From: Gemmatimonadota bacterium
GTDB taxonomy: Bacteria > Gemmatimonadota > Gemmatimonadetes > Palauibacterales > Palauibacteraceae
Direction: 5' to 3'
Assembly: GCA_022820995.1 (NCBI GenBank)
Contig: JAJEEM010000050.1
Coordinates: 1 to 64,000, forward strand
Length of the DNA: 64,000 bases
Positions 48,549 to 57,200 of this stretch are shown here, in pieces (positions within the stretch are counted from its first letter, which is position 1; each line of letters starts with the position of its first letter). Under the pieces are notes generated by a model. That model was not told the DNA's origin. It saw only the letters and a program-made list of their open reading frames with translations, and made no database searches. The translations under genes were made by a program, and so were the position numbers.

Positions 48549-49841
48549 GTGTCCACCGAGGGGTGGAAGGCGCCCCGAGTCGCGATCGCCTTCTTCTGCA
48601 CCGTCCTGCAGGTCTGCTTCGGCACCGTCTACGCGTGGAGCTTCTTCCAGACGATGCTGGTGCGGCAGGCGGGCTGGACGTTCACGCAGGGGTCGCTCGC
48701 CTTCTGCATCGCGATCTTCTCGCTCGGAACGGCGGCGGCCTGGGCCGGCCAGTTGCTGCCGCGGGTGGGTCCCCGGCGGCTCGCCCTCATCGGAAGCACG
48801 CTGTTCGCGGGCGGCTACATCATCGCGAGCTTCGCGCTGCGGATCGACTCGATCCTCCTCTTCTACGCCGGCTACGGGCTCATCGGGGGCATCGGCATCG
48901 GACTCGGGTACGTGACTCCGGTCACCACGGCCGCGAAGTGGTTCCCGGACCGGAAGGGGCTCGTCACGGGCATCGTCGTCATGGGCTTCGGCATCGGCGC
49001 GCTCATCCTCAGCAAGGGTCTCGCACCGCTGTTGGTGCTGCAGACGGAGGGGGATCTCCCGCAGATCTTCCTGTGGCTCGGGATCGTCTTCGCGTGCATC
49101 CTGATCCCCAGCAGTTTCGTCATCGACGATCCGCCGGCCGCCCAGGTCGCGCCGTGGAAGCAGCCGGCGAAGGTGGGGCAATACCTGAAGTCGAGCCAGT
49201 TCGTCATCATCTGGATCGTTTTCTTCTTCAACATCGCCGCGGGCATCTCGGTCATCAGCTTCCAGTCCGAACTCCTGCAGGAGGTGTGGGGGCTGGCCGA
49301 TCCCTCGGTAGAACCCGCGGTGCTGGCGGAATACGGGGCGACGCTCATCGCGGCGAGTTCCGTGTGCAACGGAGTCGGGCGCATCCTGTGGGCCTGGCTC
49401 TCCGACCGCATCGGGCGCGTCGGCGTGTTCCGGATCCTGCTCGCGAGCCAGATGGTCGTGTTCGGCGTCCTCATGACCGAGTCCAATCCGTGGATCTTCT
49501 CCGCGCTCGTGTGCTACGTGCTGCTCTGCTTCGGCGGAGGATTCGCGACCATGCCCTCGTTCATCCTCGAGGTGTACGGCCCCGGGAACATGTCGAAGGT
49601 GTACGGCGCGATTCTCACCGCCTGGGCCGCGGCGGGGATCACCGGCCCGCTGTACGTCGGATACCTCAAGGACTCCTATCCAGACCGGGCGGTGATGTAC
49701 TGCTTCCTGATCGGGATCCTGATGCTCGGCGCGGGCTACCTGTTCTCGTACCTGCTGGACGATGACCGCGTCAGCCTGGGCCGCCCGACGGTGAAGAAGA
49801 CGCTGGAGCGCTACGGGATCCCCGTCGCCGACCGGACCTGA
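48549..49841 (+). CDS. MFS transporter, oxalate/formate antiporter (OFA)-like
   Basis: 12-TM MFS; YVTPVTTAAKWFPDRKGLVTGIVVMGFGIGA; AWLSDRIGRVGVFRILL; GTG start at 48549. Confidence 0.9.
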   Translation: MSTEGWKAPRVAIAFFCTVLQVCFGTVYAWSFFQTMLVRQAGWTFTQGSLAFCIAIFSLGTAAAWAGQLLPRVGPRRLALIGSTLFAGGYIIASFALRIDSILLFYAGYGLIGGIGIGLGYVTPVTTAAKWFPDRKGLVTGIVVMGFGIGALILSKGLAPLLVLQTEGDLPQIFLWLGIVFACILIPSSFVIDDPPAAQVAPWKQPAKVGQYLKSSQFVIIWIVFFFNIAAGISVISFQSELLQEVWGLADPSVEPAVLAEYGATLIAASSVCNGVGRILWAWLSDRIGRVGVFRILLASQMVVFGVLMTESNPWIFSALVCYVLLCFGGGFATMPSFILEVYGPGNMSKVYGAILTAWAAAGITGPLYVGYLKDSYPDRAVMYCFLIGILMLGAGYLFSYLLDDDRVSLGRPTVKKTLERYGIPVADRT

Positions 49842-49845
49842 CGCG

Positions 49846-50280
49846 CTACCGCTCGTGTCGCGCCGGCGGCTGCGCGGGAGCGACGGCGAATACCTCCACC
49901 TGCACCGGGAGGCCCGGAACTCCGGCCAACCGCCGGTCCGTCGTCAGCAGCGGGGCAGCAAGGGTCTCCGCGAGCGTGACGTAGGCGGCGTCGTACGCGG
50001 TGAGGTTGTGGCGACGGGACCAGATCCTCGACAGGAGCGGCTCGTGTCCGTGCCGCCGCACATCGAGATCGAGGAGGTTGCGATACGCCTCGCCGGCACG
50101 GGTCGACGAGACCGCCCCGGTTTTCTCGTACCGGCGCAGAACGTGGAGCACTTCGAGGTCCAGGAGTTCAGGGCTGTGGAGGGAGATCCCGGGATCGGAG
50201 ATTCGTTGCATGATTCGGGCGCCGGAGGGCGTACCCACTACCAGTTCCACGACGGCGGATGCATCCAGGACGGCGACCAC
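49846..50280 (-). CDS. PIN-domain toxin (VapC/FitB-like)
   Basis: VAVLDASAVVELVVG; LEVLHVLRR; LTAYDAAYVTLAETLAAPLLTTDRRLA. Confidence 0.92.
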   Translation of the reverse strand: MVAVLDASAVVELVVGTPSGARIMQRISDPGISLHSPELLDLEVLHVLRRYEKTGAVSSTRAGEAYRNLLDLDVRRHGHEPLLSRIWSRRHNLTAYDAAYVTLAETLAAPLLTTDRRLAGVPGLPVQVEVFAVAPAQPPARHER

Positions 50281-50286
50281 GCGGCG

Positions 50287-50517
50287 TCAGCGCCTCGCCC
50301 GGGCTTCGCGGAGGACCTCGCTCGGCGGGGGATCCGGTTCGATCGGTGGGAGCCGGGCAATGCGGTTGAACAGCTCTTCCCGCGTGGGCTTCTCCAGGGA
50401 CCGGCGGATCTCGCGCAGGACGTAGTCCGACATCGACGTGCCGGCGAGCGCCGCACGGGACTTGAGCCGCCGGTGCAGTTCGTCCGGCATGTTTCGTATC
50501 TGAAGCATCTTTGACAT
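50287..50517 (-). CDS. Ribbon-helix-helix antitoxin (FitA/VapB-like)
   Basis: LQIRNMPDELHRRLKSRAALAGTSMSDYVLREIRRSLEKPTREEL; immediately upstream of the PIN toxin. Confidence 0.9.
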   Translation of the reverse strand: MSKMLQIRNMPDELHRRLKSRAALAGTSMSDYVLREIRRSLEKPTREELFNRIARLPPIEPDPPPSEVLREARARR

Positions 50518-50552
50518 GTGACGAACATGATTTCATGTTATAAACATGTCAA
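50511..50552. promoter_or_regulatory. Concentric double palindrome; candidate TA operator and symmetric divergent promoter
   Basis: TTGACATGT-GACG-AACATGA-TT-TCATGTT-ATAA-ACATGTCAA: 9-bp outer and 7-bp inner arms share one centre (50531/50532). TTGACA hexamers face outward on both strands with mirrored ATG codons. Confidence 0.7.
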
Positions 50553-50587
50553 GTGCGAGTGCGACAACCCATAGATCGGCGACGTAC

Positions 50588-51499
50588 ATGAACTCTTTCT
50601 CGGCTCCTTTCAGCGGCGCCCTCGCCGCGCTCGCGATGGCGTTTTTTTTCGGCTCGTGCGCGTCGCCGCCGGCTCCCCGGCCGCCGCTGGAGGTCGCGTG
50701 GGCGCCGGGCGCCCCCGTCCAGGGTCACCTCTTCGTCATCGGCGTCGCGGCGCCATCGGGCTCCGGCGTGATCTCGGCCGCCGGCGAGGTGGCTGGCGAG
50801 GCGCTGCACTTCCGGCGCGTCGGACCCCTGCTCGAGAGTCTGGCGGCGGTCCCGATTTCGACGGTGGACACGCTCGACGCGTGGGTGCGGGCGGACTATG
50901 CGGACGGCCGGTCCCGGACCGACTCGCTCCGCATTCCCGTGCGGGAGGGCGAATACGCACATGAGCGGCTCACGGTGGCCCCGCGCTTCGGGTCCCCGCC
51001 GAACGAGGAAGACCAGGCGCGGCTGGCAAGCGATCGGGCGAAGGCCGCCCGTGCCTCGCGCGAAGCGCACGCCATGCCGCGCATGTGGAGCACGGTGCGT
51101 CTCCCCCGCGAGTCCCGCGTGACGAGCGGCTTCGGCACGGGCTGCGAGTTCAACGGACAGATCACGAGCCGCCACATGGGACTCGACCTGGCCGGCGCCC
51201 GCGGCGCGATCGTGGCGGCGGCCGCCGATGGCGTCGTGGCGGTCGTCGACGGCTTTCTGCTCGGAGGGAACGTCGTCTACCTCAATCACGGCGGCGGCCT
51301 GCTCACCGGCTACTTCCACCTGAGCGAACAACTCGTCTCCGTCGGCGACACGGTCACGGCGGGGACGCCCATCGGACGGGTCGGGGCCACGGGTCGCGTT
51401 ACCGGCCCCCACCTGCACTGGGTCGTGCGTTACGGGGGTACGAGCGTGGACCCGCGCAGCCTGCTCGCGCTCCCGGGGATCAGAGCCATCCCGGAATGA
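50588..51499 (+). CDS. M23-family metallopeptidase, lipoprotein
   Basis: Lipobox FFGSC; TSGFGTGCEFNGQITSRHMGLDLAGARGAIVAAAADGVV; GGGLLTGYFHLSE; GPHLHWVVRYGG. An alternative start at 50546 lies inside the palindrome. Confidence 0.88.
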   Translation: MNSFSAPFSGALAALAMAFFFGSCASPPAPRPPLEVAWAPGAPVQGHLFVIGVAAPSGSGVISAAGEVAGEALHFRRVGPLLESLAAVPISTVDTLDAWVRADYADGRSRTDSLRIPVREGEYAHERLTVAPRFGSPPNEEDQARLASDRAKAARASREAHAMPRMWSTVRLPRESRVTSGFGTGCEFNGQITSRHMGLDLAGARGAIVAAAADGVVAVVDGFLLGGNVVYLNHGGGLLTGYFHLSEQLVSVGDTVTAGTPIGRVGATGRVTGPHLHWVVRYGGTSVDPRSLLALPGIRAIPE

Positions 51500-52256
51500 T
51501 CGCCTTCCGCTCCGGCGGATAGTCCTCGAACCGTTCGCGGTACCAGCGGTGGTGGCTGAGCGCCCGCGGGACGAGGTTCGCCGCCGTGAACAGGAAGAAG
51601 GCGAGGCCGGCCAGCGACCATGTCGCGAGCGCCCACCCGGCCCATTCCATCACCTCTCCCAGGTAGTTGGGACACGAGACGTAGCGGAACCCCCCGCCGC
51701 GGGGGATCGAATAGCCCGTCTCCCCGGGCTTCCGCAGCTTCAGCAGGGTGTTGTCGGAGTGCAGGTTGAGGGCGAAGCCGGCCGCGAAGACGGACAGGCC
51801 GGCCAGGAACCGCGGATCTCCCAGCCACTGCAGGTCGTACTGTCCGATCTCCGAGATCCAGCGCGCATTCACATACGCGTTCAGCATATTGAAAGCGAAA
51901 CCGGAGGCCGGGGCGGCGACGGGTATCCTCTTTCCCTTGGTCCGCGTCCGGAGGGGATAGATGAACGTCCGGTTCAGATAGTGGCACTGCCATATTCCGA
52001 GAAAGACGAGCGGCACCGCGTCGCCGGCCGACTGTCCCGCGAAATAGACATACGCAAAGAAGGCCGGCGCCGGTATTTCCATCAGAATCCAGCCGACGCG
52101 ATCCGGGAGGGTCGGGCCCCAGCCTCGCCCGGAATAGTGGCGGCCGTAGGGAGCCTTCAGACGGAGCAGACCGACGAAGGTCAGGGGCGCGAGGGCGAGG
52201 AGGATCCATACCAGGGCGCTGTGGAGCGCGACTTCGCCCATCGCGGACACGATCAC
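51480..52256 (-). CDS. Steroid 5-alpha-reductase (SRD5A)-family NADPH reductase homolog
   Basis: NLHSDNTLLKLRKPGETGYSIPRGGGFRYVSCPNYLGEVMEWAGWALATWS...LSHHRWYRERFEDYPPERKAIIP, close to the vertebrate SRD5A C-terminal pattern; multi-TM. Confidence 0.87.
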   Translation of the reverse strand: MIVSAMGEVALHSALVWILLALAPLTFVGLLRLKAPYGRHYSGRGWGPTLPDRVGWILMEIPAPAFFAYVYFAGQSAGDAVPLVFLGIWQCHYLNRTFIYPLRTRTKGKRIPVAAPASGFAFNMLNAYVNARWISEIGQYDLQWLGDPRFLAGLSVFAAGFALNLHSDNTLLKLRKPGETGYSIPRGGGFRYVSCPNYLGEVMEWAGWALATWSLAGLAFFLFTAANLVPRALSHHRWYRERFEDYPPERKAIIPGWL

Positions 52257-52280
52257 GTCAGCGGCCGGCTTGTGTCGACA

Positions 52281-53288
52281 CTAGAAGGGGATCACGGCGC
52301 CCAGGCCGAGATCCTCCGCCCGGCTCAGGGCCGTTTCCGCGATCGCGACATCCTGCGCGGCATTCCCCACCGACTTGAAGAGGGTGAAATCGCGGCCGCC
52401 GCGCCCGTCCGGGGCCTGGCCGTTGACGATCTCGCCGAGTTCGGCATCGATCACGTCGCGCCCGACGATCCCCTTCTCCACCGGGATGATGAGGTCGCCG
52501 GCCTCCTCCCATATCGCTTCGCGCTGGTCCACGATCACGCGTGCGCGGGTGACGATCTCCTCGGGGATCTCGCGCGTGTGAGGCTGAAAGGCGCCGATCG
52601 CGTTGATGTGGGCTCCGGGTTCGAGGAGTTCGGGGGAGAAGACGGGCGTCTCGCTCGTGGTCGCGGTCACGACGAGGCGCGCGCCGTCAAGCGCCTCGGC
52701 CGGGGTCGCGGCCGCCCGGATCCGGGGAGGAGTTCCTCCATCGGGCGGCACCAGCGATGCGGCCCGCGCGGTGAGGACGGCGGCCAGTTCCTCGGCGCCT
52801 TCCGGGGGAAGGGAGACGATCCGTATCTCGCGCAGCGGGCGGCAGGCCGCCAGCAATTCGATGTGGGCCCGGCCCTGGGCACCGGCGCCGAATACGGCGA
52901 GCACATCCGCGGCGGGATCGGCCAGCAGTTCCGTGGCCAGCCCGCTGCCCGCCGCCGTCCGGATCTCCGTGAGCGAGGTGCCGTCGAGGAGGGCGCGGGC
53001 GCCTCCCGTCTCCGCGTCGAGCAGGAGGACCGCCCCCTGGATCGGCGGCTGACCGGCGGAGACGTTGCCGGGGAAGACCGAGACGATCTTCGCGCCGAGC
53101 CCCCCGGAACCAGCGAGGAAGGCGGGCATGAGAAGCGTGATCCCGCGCCGGCTCTCGAGATGCCCCCGCACGGGAACCACCGCCTGACCGCCGGACAGTT
53201 CCCCGAACGCGACCCACATCGCGTCCACCGCGGCCTTCGCCGTCACGGCCCGCTCGATGTCGCTCCTCGAGAGAATCCGGATCTCCAC
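52281..53288 (-). CDS. Ornithine cyclodeaminase / mu-crystallin family protein
   Basis: GTSLTEIRTAAGSGLATELLADP; FGAGAQGRAHIELLAACRPLREI; VTATTSETPVF; IGAFQPHTREIP. Confidence 0.9.
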   Translation of the reverse strand: MEIRILSRSDIERAVTAKAAVDAMWVAFGELSGGQAVVPVRGHLESRRGITLLMPAFLAGSGGLGAKIVSVFPGNVSAGQPPIQGAVLLLDAETGGARALLDGTSLTEIRTAAGSGLATELLADPAADVLAVFGAGAQGRAHIELLAACRPLREIRIVSLPPEGAEELAAVLTARAASLVPPDGGTPPRIRAAATPAEALDGARLVVTATTSETPVFSPELLEPGAHINAIGAFQPHTREIPEEIVTRARVIVDQREAIWEEAGDLIIPVEKGIVGRDVIDAELGEIVNGQAPDGRGGRDFTLFKSVGNAAQDVAIAETALSRAEDLGLGAVIPF

Positions 53289-53292
53289 TCGT

Positions 53293-54216
53293 TCAGCCTC
53301 CCGTACTGTCGGCGCCGGAGGAGCGGCGCTCCTGGATGGCGGATCGGAGCATCGTGATCGCGGCGTAGAGGACGACGACGACGACGAGCCAGCGCATGGC
53401 GTTCAAAGGAAGCGACCGGACGATGAAAGCGGCGATCAGCACGGCGGGGATCCCGCCGATCGCGAGGCCGAGCGCCGCCCGGAGTCCGTAACGTCCCGCC
53501 TTCAGGAAACGCAGACCCGCGACCGGCATGAGGAAGGCGGACGCGCCCATCATGATCGGGAAGGCGACGGCCGGGTTCAGTCCCATGATGCTGACGACGA
53601 TCATCGTCGGGGCGTAGATCCCGATCCCGATCGTCATGAGCGCCCCGAGGACGAAGAGGCAGCCCGCGGCGAGGGCGAGCGATCCGCCGGACAGGCCGGA
53701 GGCCTCTCCTCCCACGGCCGCGATCTCGAAGATCGCCATGAGGAAGGTGGCGGCGGCGATGAGGAGCGCGACTCCCATCCCGATCCGGATCCGGTAGCGG
53801 GGCAGGCGGGCCACGACCCCCGCGCCCAGCCAGGCCCCGAGGACGGCGGCGGCAATGAGGACGAAGAGCGTCGTCGGCTCCACGCTGATGATCGCGATGA
53901 AGATGAACGCCTGGATCACGACCGGAGGCGTGTGTCCGATCATCATCGTGCCCGGGATTTCCTCGTCGGGCACGACCTTCTTCAGCTTGAACAGCGACGT
54001 GGTCGGCGCGAAGGAGCCGATGCCGAGCGTATCGAAGAAGTTCGTCCCGAAGCCCACCAGGAGTTCGAACGCGCTCGGGCGGCCGCGCCAGCCGTCACGC
54101 TCCCGACCGGCCCGCGTGGCCGCGGCGGCGGCGCGCGCCCACGCGATGAGAAGCCCGGCCGTAAGGAGCGCCAGAACGGAGAACAGGTAGAGGCGCGGAT
54201 CGCTCAGGTCAGGCAC
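53293..54216 (-). CDS. TauE/SafE-family sulfite/anion exporter-like membrane protein
   Basis: Multi-TM; VGFGTNFFDTLGIGSFAPTT; VLGAWLGAGVVARLPRYRIRIGMGVALLIAA. Confidence 0.85.
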   Translation of the reverse strand: MPDLSDPRLYLFSVLALLTAGLLIAWARAAAAATRAGRERDGWRGRPSAFELLVGFGTNFFDTLGIGSFAPTTSLFKLKKVVPDEEIPGTMMIGHTPPVVIQAFIFIAIISVEPTTLFVLIAAAVLGAWLGAGVVARLPRYRIRIGMGVALLIAAATFLMAIFEIAAVGGEASGLSGGSLALAAGCLFVLGALMTIGIGIYAPTMIVVSIMGLNPAVAFPIMMGASAFLMPVAGLRFLKAGRYGLRAALGLAIGGIPAVLIAAFIVRSLPLNAMRWLVVVVVLYAAITMLRSAIQERRSSGADSTGG

Positions 54217-54240
54217 CCGGTTCGACGCTCCTTGTCGAGG

Positions 54241-57200
54241 TCAGCGTGGCGGGGGGTCCTCGGACAGCGCCCGGTAGTAGGCCTCCACGAGTTCGCGGTA
54301 TTCCTCCGGTACGTCGTCCGATCCGGAGAGGAAAAAGCGCTCGATCTGCGACCCCAGTTCTCGGCGGAGGGCGAACTCGAAGTCCTTCAGGCCCCGCAGC
54401 ACGTCCGCCTGGAGCGCGGCCAGTTCCTCGGGATCGTCGAAGTCCCCAATGGTGCGCAGGCGGTCGAGTCCGGCGATGGCGTCGTCGAGGTCGCCCACGT
54501 CGACGCCCTCCTGACCCAGTTCGTCGCGCAGGCGGCGGGCGTCCTGTGCCCGCTGACGGAATTCCCGCTGGAACTGCCGGACGTCTTCGGGCGACAGCCA
54601 CGGTCCACCGCCTCCGCCGCCGCCCCCGCCGGGCGCGAACCCCTGGCCGCCGCGGGGGTTCTGGCCGGGCTGCCCCGGCTGCCCGCCACGACCTCCCTGA
54701 CCCTGGCCCTCGCCCTGCTGCTGGCCGCCCTGGCCCTCACCCTGCTGGCCGCCTTCCTGCCCCTGGCCGCCCTGCTGACCCTGGCCACCCTGTTGGCCCT
54801 CGCCCTGCTGCCCCTGACCCTGGCCCTGCTGTTCGCCCTGGCCTTCCTGCTGCCCCTGGCCCTGCTGGTCGCCCTGGCCCTGTTGCTGCCCTTGGCCCTC
54901 CTGCCCTTCCTGGCCCTGTTGCAGGCGTTCCTGGAGCGACTCGAGGCCGCGGACGAGGTCGCGCGTCTCGTCCAGTTGCCGGCCGAGGCGGCGGGGGTCC
55001 GACTCGCTCAGCGCATCCCGCGCGGCCTGGACCCGGGCACGCACGTTCTCCGCGTCCCGGGTGATCTGTTCCTCGAAATTCCGCACATAGTCCTCTGACT
55101 GCGTGCCGAGGACGCCTCGCGAGAAGTTGAGCTTGTCCCGCAGGCGGCTCTCGCGGATCTCGCCGGCGGCTTCCGTCAAGCGTCGGGCGGCGTCCGGCTG
55201 ATCCTGACGCGCCTCGCGCGCCAGGCGGTCCAGATCGGTCTCCAACTGGTCCACTTCGCGGGCGAGTTCGGTCTTGCGTTCGCGCAATCCGGCCACGCGG
55301 TCCGGGTCGCCGCCCGTCGGATCCTCGTTCACGTCGCTCTGCAGTTCCCGCTGACGCTCCGCGATCCGTTCGGCCCGCCGCGCGGCGTCCTCGACCTCCC
55401 GTTCCACCGCCGCGACCTGCCGGTTCTCGAGCAGACGGCGTGCGTCGCGCAGCCGGTCGAGGGCGTTCGACGCCTCCGCCTGCCCCTGCCCCCGGCGACC
55501 CTGCGCCTGCGCCCGCCGCATCTCGTCCGCCGCCTCCTGCAGCCGGCGCGCGGATTCCTCGACGTCCGCCCGGTCGCCCTCGCGGCCCAGGCGCTGCAGC
55601 TGGCGGGCCAACTCCTCCGTCTCCTGGATCATTTGCTGTTGCTGACCCTGGCCTCCGCCCGCGGCGCCCCGCGGCTGCGCGGCCGCGCGTTCGTTCATCT
55701 GCTGCTGGCGCCTCGCGAGTTCCTCGAGCTTCTGCAGCGCCTCGTCCACCTCCTGGTCCTGCTGTTGCTGCTGGCCTCGCTGGACGGTCTCGTACTGGTT
55801 CCTAAGGCGGTCCAGCTCCAGTTCGAAGAGGTCCGCGAGTTCCTCGGCCCCCGACCCGACACTTCCCGGCGTACCGCCGCCGCCACCGCCGCCCTGCTGC
55901 ACCTGGACATCACGGAACGCGGCTTCGGCGCGCTGCAGGTGCTGGAGCGAGCGCTGTTCGGGCGCGAGCGCTTCCTTGAGCTGGCGCTCGCCCAGCCTCG
56001 TCTCCGCTTCCAGCATCGCGGGCGGCGCCTGCGGGAGTTCCCGGAACACCGTCTCGAGCGACGGGTCGCCCGCCACGCCGCGCTGCTGCATCTGCGCGAT
56101 CAGCTCTTCCACCTGCTGTCGCAGCCGCCCCTGCAACAGCGTGAGCGTCGCGAGGTTCTCCGACATTTCCTCTTCTTCGAACTCGTTGCTGTCGCGCTCC
56201 AGGCGGAAGGTCGCGGCGACGATCTGTCGCTGCTGTTCGGACAGTTCGCCGCCCATGCCGGCCCCGCCGCCTCCGCCGCCGCCCCCTCCCCCGCCCTGCT
56301 CGGCCTGGCGGAAGTTCCGGTCGAAGGGGCGGATCTCGACGAAGTAGATGTCCGAGCTTTCGATTCCGCCGCCGGGGCCGCCGGGGCGGAGGTCCGCCGC
56401 GCGCGCGTAGTAGGAGAGGACGTCGCCCGGCTCGAGGCCGAACTCCTCGAGGAAGAAGGTGTGTCCACCGGAGAGCTGCGTGGTTCCGCCGCCGGTCGTG
56501 CCGTGGAGAACGCGGGACGATTCCTCCCCGCCGTTCACCGAGTAGAGGAGTTCGACCCGCCCGAGCCCGAAGTCATCCTCCGCCTCGACCTCCACGTACA
56601 GTTCCTCGATCGGCGAGAGGCGCGTGTCCCGTCCCGGCTCGGAGATCCGGACTCCCGGGGGCTGGTCGTCGAGCGGTTCGACGAGGTAGTCGGGGGAGCC
56701 GATGACGAAACGGTTGCCCGGACCCATGAACTCGATGCGGTAGAAGGTCTCGCCGGTCACCGTGAAGCTCGTCTCGAACGCGCCGTTCACGGGCTCGAGC
56801 GCGGCGCCCTCCTCCTCGCCGTCGAACGCGAGCCGCGCCGCCTCCGTGGCCATCGTCGGCGTGACGCGAAGGCGGACCTCGGTCCCCCGCAGCACGGCGA
56901 TGTCGCCGCCATCCTCCACCGTCCGCGGGCTCAGCCCCGTGTAGGCGGGGAAGTGGTACTCGAGGTCGATCCGGTCGACGTAGGGGAGGTCCGCGACCTC
57001 GATGGTGAACACGGGCGAGCGGACGCCCTCGGAACTCACCGTGTAGTCGGTGGGCTCGTCGAGGTCGAAGAGGAGGACCTCGAACGCGGCGCCCTCCGCG
57101 GCCGGCGTCATGAAGTAGCGTTCCCACGCGTCCGACTCGCCGCGCCGGACGGAGACCTCCACTTCGTCGGTCTCGAACCCCTGCGGGAAGGCGCGCACGA

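Noticed and set aside
54690-54940. Apparent multi-TM Leu/Ala-rich segment in plus ORF 53257..55098
   Set aside because: It is the complement of the Gln/Gly repeat (CAG/GGC read as CTG/GCC). The hydrophobicity is a codon-complement artefact.
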